Below the pieces are notes generated by a model. That model made no database searches and had not been told where the DNA came from. It saw only the letters and a list, made by a program, of their open reading frames with translations. Positions 44,041-51,659 of a DNA stretch of 64,000 nt are shown piece after piece; positions within the stretch are counted from its first letter, which is position 1, and every line of letters starts with the position of its first letter. Origin of the DNA: Desnuesiella massiliensis (GTDB lineage: Bacteria > Bacillota > Clostridia > Clostridiales > Clostridiaceae); assembly GCF_001403615.1 (NCBI RefSeq), contig NZ_LN879456.1, forward strand, positions 620,001 through 684,000, given 5' to 3'. The translations under genes were made by a program, and so were the position numbers.

Positions 44041-44125
44041 TTCTTCAATATATTTAACATCAAACTCTGTATTCCATATTTATGTAATATTCCTTAAAGA
44101 AGTTAATACAACTATGTAATATATT
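44041..44125 (+). repeat. Promoter-like dispersed repeat, copy 3 (deleted -10 region)
   Basis: TTCCAT (44072-44077) is followed by a shortened spacer and ATATTCCTTAAAGAAGTTAATAC. About 12 bases including the TATAAT present in the other copies are missing. It precedes the 58-aa protein gene by about 27 bases. Confidence 0.6.
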
Positions 44126-44151
44126 GTAAAGTAGTATGAGGGGGGATAAGA

Positions 44152-44328
44152 ATGAAAAAAAGAGAAATCTTTATGTTATCATCAACAGTATTTTCCTTGG
44201 GGATTGTTTTAGGTTTTTTGCTTTCTCCTATAAAGAAAGGTATCAATATTTATGGTGGTGATAGTATAAGTAATAATTATGCTAAAGAGCATTCAACAAA
44301 TGATGACGATAATAATATACACAAGTAA
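44152..44328 (+). CDS. Small membrane protein (58 aa), unknown
   Basis: It encodes MKKREIFMLSS, a membrane helix (TVFSLGIVLGFLLSPI) and a polar Asn/Asp-rich tail ending NNIHK. The SD GGGGGG is strong. Similar short anchored proteins with this helix pattern are frequent in clostridia, as far as I recall, but have no assigned role. It lies in the island under repeat copy 3. Confidence 0.6.
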   Translation: MKKREIFMLSSTVFSLGIVLGFLLSPIKKGINIYGGDSISNNYAKEHSTNDDDNNIHK

Positions 44329-44384
44329 TTTTTAAAGTAGGAGTGATGATGCATAAATTTCTTATATAGCTAGGTGATGATAGT

Positions 44385-44703
44385 TTGAAAAATGAAGATA
44401 GATTTAAAGAGTTGAAATCTTTAATGCTTACTTTAGTATTTTGTGTTAGCTTTTAAGAATGAGGTTAACACTTATTTTATGTCCATTTATGCAATGATTA
44501 TAGGCTTTTATCTTGGACAATCAACAACAAGGCAAGAGTTAGAGAAGATAGGGGTAAATAATTATGGTTATAGGCTTGGATTTTGGACATGCGCTTCCTA
44601 TGATGGTGGAGTTGTAAGAGTTATAAAAGAAGAAGATGTTATTAATGCAGTAGGTAATGAGCTGAAACAAATGCGCCATCAGAAAAGTTTAGCAAAAAAA
44701 TAA
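44385..44703 (+). pseudogene. Holin-like / amidase-like fusion remnant (phage lysis module)
   Basis: TTG 44385, after AGGTGAT, opens MKNEDRFKELKSLMLTLVFC, then a frameshift near 44450 leads into LAFKNEVNTYFMSIYAMIIG, a holin-like membrane segment. Further on two frames resemble the start of an N-acetylmuramoyl-L-alanine amidase (MVIGLDFGHALP in one frame, YDGGVVRVIKEEDVINAVGN in another). It is best explained as deletion fusion and frameshift of adjacent holin and endolysin genes. Confidence 0.5.
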
Positions 44704-45102
44704 TACATCCTGTGCTATGAAATTTTAAAAAAATATATCTTGGGAAGACAAAAATACATCTCAATCAAAAGATGCTGTTCAATTGAGAGGACTATTTAAA
44801 AAGATTCAAGAAATAATAGAGAGCAAGGAAGAGTTAAAGAAATTACCTGAAGCAAAGGGAGGATATGATTAATGAACAATATGAAAAATCACGAAGTAAA
44901 TTATTATAAATGAAAACACAACAATATTCTTTGAAATAGGTTAATTGATATGAATGAACCTTTGTCATCAGAAGAGCAAGTAAATTTGTCTCCAAGAATT
45001 CGTTGGTTATCAAAAATTTCAATGAAGTAACTGATAAATTTTTAGGAAAAATATTTTTTGAGTTAAAATTTTGTTTAGTAATCGAAGCATTACAGATATC
45101 TT

Positions 45103-45137
45103 AAAAACCCCAGATTAATTTTAACCTAGGGTTTTTC
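45103..45137 (+). terminator. Rho-independent terminator
   Basis: AAAAACCC (45103-45110) pairs with GGGTTTTT (45129-45136). Confidence 0.7.
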
Positions 45138-45200
45138 TGCTTTATAAGAGGTGAATCTTATTCTAAGCAAAATTGTAAGGGGATAAAGATTATTGGGTTC

Positions 45201-45318
45201 AATATTATTATATTTATCAATAATCAAAGTGCCACATAATATTATATTTAGCTAGAAATATTATTTTAGTAAGTTGACTTGATTCTGTCCTTAGTGGACC
45301 ATTTTTCTATTAAAAGAA
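45201..45318. repeat. Island right-end block, internal copy
   Basis: About 118 bases align with 47510-47628 near the right end of the island (for example ACATAATATTATAT, CTAGAAATA, CCTTAGTGGA in the same order). It suggests the remnant right end of an earlier element. Confidence 0.6.
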
Positions 45319-45553
45319 AAATCCATGATAATTAAGGACGAAATAGGATATGCATACCTTATAATAGTGTATTAACTTATAAAAAATAATCAATAGACTT
45401 TCTTCATTCTTAGTTGAATAGAGGGGGTCTATTTATTTATGAAAAATGATTTTCAAGTACCTATGACAGAAGCTATAATTGACTTAACAATATAAATAGA
45501 AGAATTAAAATAAGAAGTAAATTTATTGAAGGGAGATAATGTGCAATAAGAGG

Positions 45554-45645
45554 TTATTCAATATACTTAAGGACTAACTCTTTATTCCATATTAGCATAA
45601 AATTTAGTATAATATTCCTTAAGGAAGTTAAGACAGTTATGTTTT
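45554..45645 (+). repeat. Promoter-like dispersed repeat, copy 4
   Basis: TTCCAT (45585-45590), 17 bases, TATAAT (45608-45613), then the perfect palindrome TTCCTTAAGGAA (45615-45626) at the expected transcription start. It precedes the CPBP protease gene. Confidence 0.7.
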
Positions 45646-45689
45646 AAGATATGAAGTAAGCATTATTTATTTGGCATAAATGTGGGGGT

Positions 45690-46601
45690 ATGATGAAAGA
45701 AATAGATTATAAATTAAAGCAAAATACTTTTTTTACGCAGTCAGCAAAAAGTAAATTCAAATTTAATATTTTTATGATTGTTATTGTTTATTTCCTTTTG
45801 TGGCTAGCAGGATTTTTTATAGGGCGTTTAACTGCAAATTTAGTCTTAACCACTTTAACAACTACTCTAACCCTTAACAATAGCTTAATCTTTGCACTTG
45901 AAAAATTTATAATATGTGGAATACAAATATTAATTTTTTTCATATGGGTACGCAATGTTGAGAAACGTCCAATAAAAACCATGGGGTTTCAAACCTTTAA
46001 TCCATTAAAATCCTATTTATTAGGCTTTTTGCTCGGCTTTATCGTCATTTCAACAATTACTGTTATTTTAACTTTTTTAGGTAAGGTAGAAATTGAGAGT
46101 TACAATGCTAATTTTGCCCCTTTACTCTTGGGAGAAATAGCTTTGGGATGGATAATTCAAAGTGCGTCAGAAGAAATAGCAATTAGAGGTTGGCTAATTC
46201 CTATGCTGGGTAACCGAAGTACCCCTGTTACTGCAGTTGTGATGACAGCAATTATATTTGGTATACTTCATCTCTTTAGTTCAGGTGTAACAGTGTTATC
46301 TTTCACAAATTTAGTTTTGTCAGGTATTTTTTTTGCTCAATATGCAATTTATTCGAATAATATTTGGGGAGTTTGCGGCTTACATTTTTCATGGAATTTA
46401 GTACTGGGAAATATTTATGGACTTCCTGTGAGTGGATTTTCTAGGCTTGGAGAAACTGTTTTTACACTGAAACAAGTGGGCTCCATATTTTTCACAGGCG
46501 GGGACTTTGGACCTGAAGGTAGTTTTATCACAACAGTTATATTGTTAATAGGGATTGGTATATTAACATTGATGCTATTGAAAAAATATAGTTCAAAATA
46601 G
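45690..46601 (+). CDS. CPBP-family intramembrane metalloprotease
   Basis: A 303-aa polytopic membrane protein with the CPBP (Abi) motifs: EEIAIRGWL (EExxxR, about 165-170), FGILHLFSSG and CGLHFSWN (metal-binding His). About eight hydrophobic segments are visible. Bacterial CPBP proteases include bacteriocin-immunity proteins; the target here is unknown. GGGGG lies just upstream; ATG 45690 or 45693 could be the start. It is cargo of the island, driven by repeat copy 4. Confidence 0.85.
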   Translation: MMKEIDYKLKQNTFFTQSAKSKFKFNIFMIVIVYFLLWLAGFFIGRLTANLVLTTLTTTLTLNNSLIFALEKFIICGIQILIFFIWVRNVEKRPIKTMGFQTFNPLKSYLLGFLLGFIVISTITVILTFLGKVEIESYNANFAPLLLGEIALGWIIQSASEEIAIRGWLIPMLGNRSTPVTAVVMTAIIFGILHLFSSGVTVLSFTNLVLSGIFFAQYAIYSNNIWGVCGLHFSWNLVLGNIYGLPVSGFSRLGETVFTLKQVGSIFFTGGDFGPEGSFITTVILLIGIGILTLMLLKKYSSK

Positions 46602-46710
46602 GTTTATTTAGTTTTTAGTTACTAACATATAATATTTCTAAGCAAAGTAAACTCAATTCTAAGTTGCTTATGAAATTAATACGAAGTGTATATGAAACGG
46701 AGGATAATTT

Positions 46711-47229
46711 ATGAAAGATCTATCTTTAGTTGAGCCTAATAAAATATATCAAAAGAGTTTTGAAAATTATGCTCTAACATACAGAAAAATAAATGATGAA
46801 CATTATTTTAATAAATATAAAAAGGCATTAGAAAATTTCCAAGATTATTTAAAGGATTTGAACAATTATTCCAAGGGAAACGATTTACCTCAAGGAGAGG
46901 TTATAACTTCAACATTCTGGTTAATTGATAAAAAAGAAGTTGTAGGAGTAGTGAGGATTAGACACCAAGAGGTAGAATGCGCTGGTCATATAGGCTATGA
47001 TATATTACCAGATTGTAGAAATAGAGGTTATGGTTTTCAGATTTTAAAACTGGCATTGGAAAAGGCTATAAAAATAGGAATAGAGAAAGTAATTTTAACT
47101 TGTAATATAAACAATACGGCCTCAAAGAAAATTATAGAAAAGAACAACGGTAAATTATTAGGAACTATTTTTGATGAAGAGGAAAAGGAATACCTGTATA
47201 AATATAGTATTACATTAGCGACCAGATAA
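46711..47229 (+). CDS. GNAT-family N-acetyltransferase
   Basis: A 172-aa acetyl-CoA-dependent acetyltransferase. The core motif is DILPDCRNRGYGFQILKLAL (acetyl-CoA loop R-x-x-G-Y/x-G), preceded by VVGVVRIRHQEV and followed by VILTCNINNTASKKIIEKNN, the typical GNAT end. Substrate unknown. The SD is CGGAGG. It is the last gene of the island before the right-end repeats. Confidence 0.85.
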   Translation: MKDLSLVEPNKIYQKSFENYALTYRKINDEHYFNKYKKALENFQDYLKDLNNYSKGNDLPQGEVITSTFWLIDKKEVVGVVRIRHQEVECAGHIGYDILPDCRNRGYGFQILKLALEKAIKIGIEKVILTCNINNTASKKIIEKNNGKLLGTIFDEEEKEYLYKYSITLATR

Positions 47230-47328
47230 CTTTCTTTCACTTTATTCCTATTAAGCGATATAAACTCAGTTTTACGTGGTGTTTTAAAATTTTATGAACT
47301 AATTAAATAGACTTTAAAGGAAAAGTAG

Positions 47329-47350
47329 AGACTAGAAATAGTCTTTTTTA
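47329..47350 (+). terminator. Rho-independent terminator after the acetyltransferase gene
   Basis: AGACTA (47329-47334) pairs with TAGTCT (47339-47344) around a GAAA tetraloop, followed by a T-run. Confidence 0.75.
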
Positions 47351-47398
47351 TTGCATTGAATTAAGAAAAGATGTGAGGGTATATTTTTCAAAATAAAT

Positions 47399-47545
47399 AC
47401 ATTTAAGCCTTAGGTTAGTAACTCTAAGGCTTAAATGCATAGCTATGAAAATAAATCATTGAAGTTGAGAATATAAAATGCTTTTGGGATATAGGTTAAG
47501 CAGTAACCTAATATCATTATATTAAAAAATAGTCATAGTGTTACA
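47399..47545. repeat. Long dispersed repeat, island copy
   Basis: About 145 bases align with 59368-59514 with only scattered changes. It starts with a perfect 14-bp hairpin (47400-47413 with 47424-47437) and includes GGATATAGGTTAAGCAGTAACCTAAT in both copies, written here in two parts: GGATATAGGTTA and AGCAGTAACCTAAT. Confidence 0.75.
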
Positions 47546-47687
47546 TAATATTATATACACCTAGAAATACTATCGTACTAAGTTCACTGATTTTGCCCTT
47601 AGTGGATTCCTTTTTATTTTGAAAAGAGCAATATTTATATTAGATGAGTCATATATAATAGTCAAAGTTCTTATATCTATTTTGCTC

Positions 47688-47778
47688 TACTATTCATAGT
47701 GATAATGGAAAGCCAACAAATAGCAAATTCATAGCTATGGTAGCTGATAAGTTGAGATTTAAAAATAAGGTAAGTTAA
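47688..47778 (+). repeat. Right attachment-site repeat (displaced 3' end of spo0A)
   Basis: Ninety-one bases matching 34603-34693. In the Spo0A frame they read STIHSDNGKPTNSKFIAMV then ADKLRFKNKVS and a stop, with substitutions at positions conserved in the resident gene. No start or upstream coding sequence is attached. It is interpreted as the native spo0A tail cut off by integration and drifting. Confidence 0.85.
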
Positions 47779-47831
47779 AAAACTTAAAGATAAATCTCTT
47801 TATAATAATTACGGACTTATCTTTAAGTTTT
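47779..47831 (+). terminator. Ancestral spo0A terminator, displaced
   Basis: AAAACTTAAAGATAA (47779-47793) is the exact reverse complement of TTATCTTTAAGTTTT (47817-47831). It starts immediately after the TAA of the displaced spo0A tail. Confidence 0.85.
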
Positions 47832-47897
47832 AAGAATATGCACCCCCCTGAACACATAAATATTATATATAACATAATCATTAAGGGGGATGAAAAA

Positions 47898-48527
47898 ATG
47901 AGTAAACTAAATTTACATAATAATTTATTTAAAAAATTTGAAGAAGGATATTTTCTTGTATTTCTAATAAATACGATTTTTATTTGTACCGGAATTGTTC
48001 TTGGAATTTATACTATAAAATATATGAATAGTATAAATAAAGAGGATATGTATAGTTATTTTTCAAGTTTTGTGAATTTAAGCCAGAATCAAGGTATAGA
48101 TAAAATGTCTATATTGCTTCAAAGTCTTAAAAATAATTTTATAATTAATATATTAGTATTGCTATGTGGACTGACAGTTATAGGTACTCCCTTTATAGTT
48201 ATTTTAGTGCTTATCAAAGGCTTTACCTTAGGGTTTAGCATTTCTTTTATTATTACTGCTTTAGGAACAAAAGGAATATGGATGACTTTAGCCTGCATTT
48301 TACCACAAAACCTATTTTTTATTCCTACTATTTTAATTACATCATCCATATCCTTTCAGCTATGTATTAATAAAATTAAGGGAAAATTTAATAAATATAG
48401 TTATAATAATTTTAAGATCTCTTCTAATAACTATGTTTTTTATTTAGTAATATGTTGTATACTTATTATTGTAGGAGCTATAGTTGAATCACAGATATCT
48501 CCTATAATAATAAAGAATTTTGTATAA
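47898..48527 (+). CDS. spoIIM: Stage II sporulation protein M
   Basis: A 209-aa membrane protein with about five helices, made in the mother cell and needed for septal peptidoglycan hydrolysis during engulfment (SpoIID-IIM-IIP complex). The hydrophobic pattern (FLVFLINTIFICTGIVLGIY, NILVLLCGLTVIGTPFIVIL) and GFTLGFSISFI region fit the family. ATG 47898 follows AAGGGGGA; the longer in-frame start at 47838 lies too near the spo0A terminator. It is followed by xerD, punA and dacF as in other Firmicutes. Confidence 0.92.
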   Translation: MSKLNLHNNLFKKFEEGYFLVFLINTIFICTGIVLGIYTIKYMNSINKEDMYSYFSSFVNLSQNQGIDKMSILLQSLKNNFIINILVLLCGLTVIGTPFIVILVLIKGFTLGFSISFIITALGTKGIWMTLACILPQNLFFIPTILITSSISFQLCINKIKGKFNKYSYNNFKISSNNYVFYLVICCILIIVGAIVESQISPIIIKNFV

Positions 48528-48554
48528 AGAAAATATATCTTTAGGAGAATAAGT

Positions 48555-49436
48555 ATGGAACAATGTTTAAAGGATTATTTAAACTATATAAAATCTGAAA
48601 AAAAACTCAGTGATAACACAATAGCTGCTTATAGAAGGGATATTATTAAATTTTCTAATTTTATAATTTCTAAAGAGGAAATTTATAATTCCATAAATGA
48701 ATTTACTATAATGTCTTATGTTCAGCATTTAACAAATGAAAGTATGTCGGGAACTTCAATTAATAGAAACTTAGTTACTATTAGAAACTTTTATAAATAT
48801 TTAGTGAAATCAGGTATAATTAAAGAGTCTCCTATAATAAATTATGAACTGCCTAAAATTAAAAGAAGTACTCCAGATATATTGAACATAGAAGAAATAG
48901 AACAATTACTATCTATGCCTAAGCTTAATACTAATAAAGGGTTGAGAGATAAAGCTATGTTAGAAATAATGTATGCTACAGGAATAAAGGTAACCGAATT
49001 GATTAATCTAAAAATTACGGATGTAAACATTAATATGGCTTATATAATATGCAAAGGCAGCAAAAATAAAGAAAGGATTATACCTTTAGGAAATAAAGCA
49101 AAAGAAAGTTTAATGGACTATTTAAACATAAGAAAAGATTTATGTGATACTGAGAATAAATTACTGTTTTTTAATTCTAGAGGATCACAAATGACTAGAC
49201 AAGGTTTTTGGAAAATATTAAAGGAATATGCAAGGTTAGCTAATATCAGCAAAGAAATAAATTTATATACTCTTAGACATTCCTTTGCAGTACATATGAT
49301 AGAAAATGGCGCAGATATTAGAGCTGTTCAAGAATTATTAGGTCATGTAGATTTAAACACTACTCAAATATACTATTCTTTAACAAAGAAAAAAAAGCTT
49401 TTAGATATATACAAAAAATCTCATCCAAGAGCATAA
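48555..49436 (+). CDS. xerD: XerD-like tyrosine recombinase with altered active site
   Basis: A 293-aa protein of the XerC/D family in the syntenic position of RipX/XerD. The N-terminal core-binding domain and C-terminal catalytic fold are complete. Two catalytic positions differ from the usual R-K-H-R-H-Y set: the first Arg is Lys (ATGIKVTEL, usually TGLRVSEL) and the first His of H-x-L-R-H is Tyr (LYTLRHSFAVHM). The Arg of LRH, the His of LLGHVDL and the Tyr of TQIYYSL remain. It may be a specialised or weak recombinase, or another gene may be the main XerD. Confidence 0.85.
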   Translation: MEQCLKDYLNYIKSEKKLSDNTIAAYRRDIIKFSNFIISKEEIYNSINEFTIMSYVQHLTNESMSGTSINRNLVTIRNFYKYLVKSGIIKESPIINYELPKIKRSTPDILNIEEIEQLLSMPKLNTNKGLRDKAMLEIMYATGIKVTELINLKITDVNINMAYIICKGSKNKERIIPLGNKAKESLMDYLNIRKDLCDTENKLLFFNSRGSQMTRQGFWKILKEYARLANISKEINLYTLRHSFAVHMIENGADIRAVQELLGHVDLNTTQIYYSLTKKKKLLDIYKKSHPRA

Positions 49437-49475
49437 AATAAACTCAAACTTTATAAAAATAAACGGAGGGTTAAA

Positions 49476-50294
49476 ATGGATTTATTAAAAAGAATTGAAG
49501 AATCGAAGAATTTTATTGTATCAAAATATAATTGTAAAATTGATGTAGCATTAGTTCTAGGATCTGGTTTAGGAAGCATTGTAAATGATATAGAAAATAA
49601 AATTATAATACCTTATAAAGATATACCCCATTTTCCTGAGTCTACCGTAAAAGGTCATGCTGGTGAGATGATTATCGGTGATTTAGCGAACAAAAAGGTC
49701 ATTGCTATGAATGGAAGGTTTCACTACTATGAAGGTTATTCTATGGAATTAGTTACCTTTCCAATAAGAGTATTTAAGGCATTAGGAATAAACAATTTAA
49801 TTGTAACTAATGCAGCAGGAGGAATGAATCCAAATTTTGAGCCTGGTGATTTGATGATTATTAATGATCATATAAATATGATGGGAGACAATCCACTAAG
49901 GGGAAATAATTTTCAAGAATTAGGACCAAGATTTCCTGATATGTCTTCTGCTTACAATAAAGAGTTAATCAAAATAGCCAATACCTGCGCAAAGAATTTA
50001 AATATTAACATACAAAATGGAGTTTACATACCTGTGTCTGGCCCAAATTATGAAACGCCAGCGGAATTGAGAATGTTAAGAATTATTGGAGGAGATGCTG
50101 TAGGAATGTCTACAGTACCAGAAGTCATTGTAGCAAATCATATGTCCATGAAGGTTTTAGGAATTTCATGTATTACTGATATGGCCCTAGCTGATAATCT
50201 TGAACCTTTAGACCACTTAAAAGTAGTAGAAACAGCTAATAAAGCTATGAAGAAATTTGTGACCCTAGTAAAAGAAATTATTAAAGAAATTTAA
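49476..50294 (+). CDS. punA: Purine nucleoside phosphorylase
   Basis: Trimeric PNP that splits purine nucleosides with phosphate. The 272-aa protein contains VLGSGLGSIVNDIE, HFPESTVKGHAGEM, GRFHYYEGYSM, NAAGGMNPNFEPGDLM and SGPNYETPAELRML, the NP-I/MTAP family set. The SD is CGGAGGG. It lies between xerD and dacF, as in Bacillus. Confidence 0.95.
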   Translation: MDLLKRIEESKNFIVSKYNCKIDVALVLGSGLGSIVNDIENKIIIPYKDIPHFPESTVKGHAGEMIIGDLANKKVIAMNGRFHYYEGYSMELVTFPIRVFKALGINNLIVTNAAGGMNPNFEPGDLMIINDHINMMGDNPLRGNNFQELGPRFPDMSSAYNKELIKIANTCAKNLNINIQNGVYIPVSGPNYETPAELRMLRIIGGDAVGMSTVPEVIVANHMSMKVLGISCITDMALADNLEPLDHLKVVETANKAMKKFVTLVKEIIKEI

Positions 50295-50300
50295 GCAAAG

Positions 50301-50330
50301 AGCTTTAGGAATATCCTAAAGCTTTTTAAA
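50301..50330 (+). terminator. Rho-independent terminator after punA
   Basis: AGCTTTAGG (50301-50309) pairs with CCTAAAGCT (50315-50323), followed by Ts. Confidence 0.85.
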
Positions 50331-50387
50331 ATTTATGTGATAATAATAATTTTTTTGGAAAAGATAAATTTGAAAGGAGGATGTAAA

Positions 50388-51554
50388 ATGAAAAATATAA
50401 CATCAAAGCTATTAATTTTATTTTTAATTTTAAGCTTTATACCTTTTTCAAATATGATACCTGTAAAAGCTGAAAATGAAGGTATAACTGTGGAGGCTAA
50501 ATCTGCTATACTGCTTGAAGCTAATAGTGGAAAGGTTATCTACGAAAAAAACTCTCATGAAAAGTTCGCTCCAGCTTCTGTAACTAAGATAATGACGATG
50601 TTACTTACTATGGAAGCTATTGATAGTGGTAAGATTAAATTAAACGATAAAGTAACTGTCAGCGAAAATGCTAAAAAAATGGGTGGAAGCACTATGCTGC
50701 TTGATACTGGTGAAATACGAACTGTAGAAGAACTTTTAAAAGGGATTGCTATTGCATCAGGTAATGATGCTGCTGTTGCTATGGGTGAATATTTAGCTGG
50801 TACAGAAGAATCTTTCGTTAATTTAATGAATGAGCGAGCTAAAGCCTTAGGAATGAATGACTCTAGCTTTAAAAATTGTACTGGATTATCTGCATCTGGA
50901 CATTTAACTAGCGCCTACGATATTTCAATCATGTCCAGAGAATTATTAAAACATCCTACTATATTAAAATATAGCGGAACATATATGGAGACTATATCAG
51001 AAGGCAGAAAAACTCCTATAGGTTTAGTAAATCACAATAAGCTAGTTAGATTTTTTAAAGGTTGTGACGGATTAAAAACTGGCTTTACTGAGGAAGCAAA
51101 ATATTGTATTTCAGCAACAGCCACTAGAGATGGAGTTAGAATGTTATCAGTTATTATGGGAGCGCCTACTTATAAAATCAGAAACAGGGATGCTAGCATG
51201 CTTTTAAATCACGGATTTTCTAAATTTGAAAGCAAAAAATTACTTGTTAAGGATAGTGAAGTAGAAAAAGTTCCTATGAATAAGCAAGGAGATAAGTTCT
51301 TTATAGCAAAGGCGAAGGATGACCTAAATATTACTATTGAAAAAGGTACTGATAAATCCATAACAAAGAAGTATGAAATAAATAAAACTAAGTCCCAATA
51401 TAAAAAGGGGGAAGTAGTTGGATATTGTGAATTCTATTTTAACAACGAATTAATTGGTAAAGTAGAATTATATAGTGATAGAGACATAAAGAAATCTGGT
51501 TTAATGGATAACATAAAGTATAATATAAAAAATCTATTTAAAGGGGCTGTATAA
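50388..51554 (+). CDS. dacF: D-alanyl-D-alanine carboxypeptidase DacF
   Basis: A 388-aa penicillin-binding protein 5 family enzyme that trims the terminal D-Ala of peptidoglycan. It has a Sec signal peptide (LLILFLILSFIPFSNMIPVK), the S-x-x-K motif (ASVTKIMTM), S-G-N (ASGNDAAVAM) and K-T-G (LKTGFTEEAKY), then a C-terminal beta domain and an amphipathic tail. ATG 50388 follows AAAGGAGG. In Bacillus DacF is forespore-made; its place after punA is conserved. Confidence 0.92.
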   Translation: MKNITSKLLILFLILSFIPFSNMIPVKAENEGITVEAKSAILLEANSGKVIYEKNSHEKFAPASVTKIMTMLLTMEAIDSGKIKLNDKVTVSENAKKMGGSTMLLDTGEIRTVEELLKGIAIASGNDAAVAMGEYLAGTEESFVNLMNERAKALGMNDSSFKNCTGLSASGHLTSAYDISIMSRELLKHPTILKYSGTYMETISEGRKTPIGLVNHNKLVRFFKGCDGLKTGFTEEAKYCISATATRDGVRMLSVIMGAPTYKIRNRDASMLLNHGFSKFESKKLLVKDSEVEKVPMNKQGDKFFIAKAKDDLNITIEKGTDKSITKKYEINKTKSQYKKGEVVGYCEFYFNNELIGKVELYSDRDIKKSGLMDNIKYNIKNLFKGAV

Positions 51555-51578
51555 AAGAGAACGAAAGTTCTCTTTTTT
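51553..51578 (+). terminator. Rho-independent terminator overlapping the dacF stop
   Basis: AAAAGAGAAC (51553-51562) pairs with GTTCTCTTTT (51567-51576) and is followed by Ts. Confidence 0.9.
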
Positions 51579-51659
51579 AAGTTGCTCATAAAGTTGATTA
51601 ATGCTTTATTAACTGATATTATATTTGTATTACGTGTTATTTAGGGAGAGAATCAAATT

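Larger units (their letters stand above)
44704..45689. other. Long non-coding stretch with gene remnants, terminator and repeats
   Basis: 44732-44872 holds an open remnant (ISWEDKNTSQSKDAVQLRGL, ending LPEAKGGYD). 45103-45137 is a terminator. 45201-45318 is a block repeated at 47510-47628. 45370-45440 repeats the integrase leader seen near 42380, followed by a 17-codon ORF at 45439. 45554-45645 is repeat copy 4. No intact gene is visible. Confidence 0.6.
34674..47778. mobile_element. Integrated genomic island at the 3' end of spo0A
   Basis: About 13.1 kb is bounded by direct repeats of the spo0A 3' end. It begins with a tyrosine recombinase gene just inside the left repeat, contains phage-like and cargo genes unrelated to the flanks, and ends at a second copy of the spo0A tail with its own terminator. 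Beyond it the expected gene (spoIIM) resumes. Frameshifted integrase, truncated second integrase, broken holin/endolysin-like gene and an IS insertion show that it is decaying and probably immobile. Confidence 0.82.
47230..47897. other. Right end of the island and spo0A-spoIIM junction
   Basis: In order: a terminator (47329-47350), a 38-base hairpin and ~145-base repeat shared with 59368-59514, the GGATATAGGTTA arm-like site, the block shared with 45201-45318, the displaced spo0A 3' end (47688-47778), its terminator (47779-47831), and the spoIIM leader. Confidence 0.7.
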
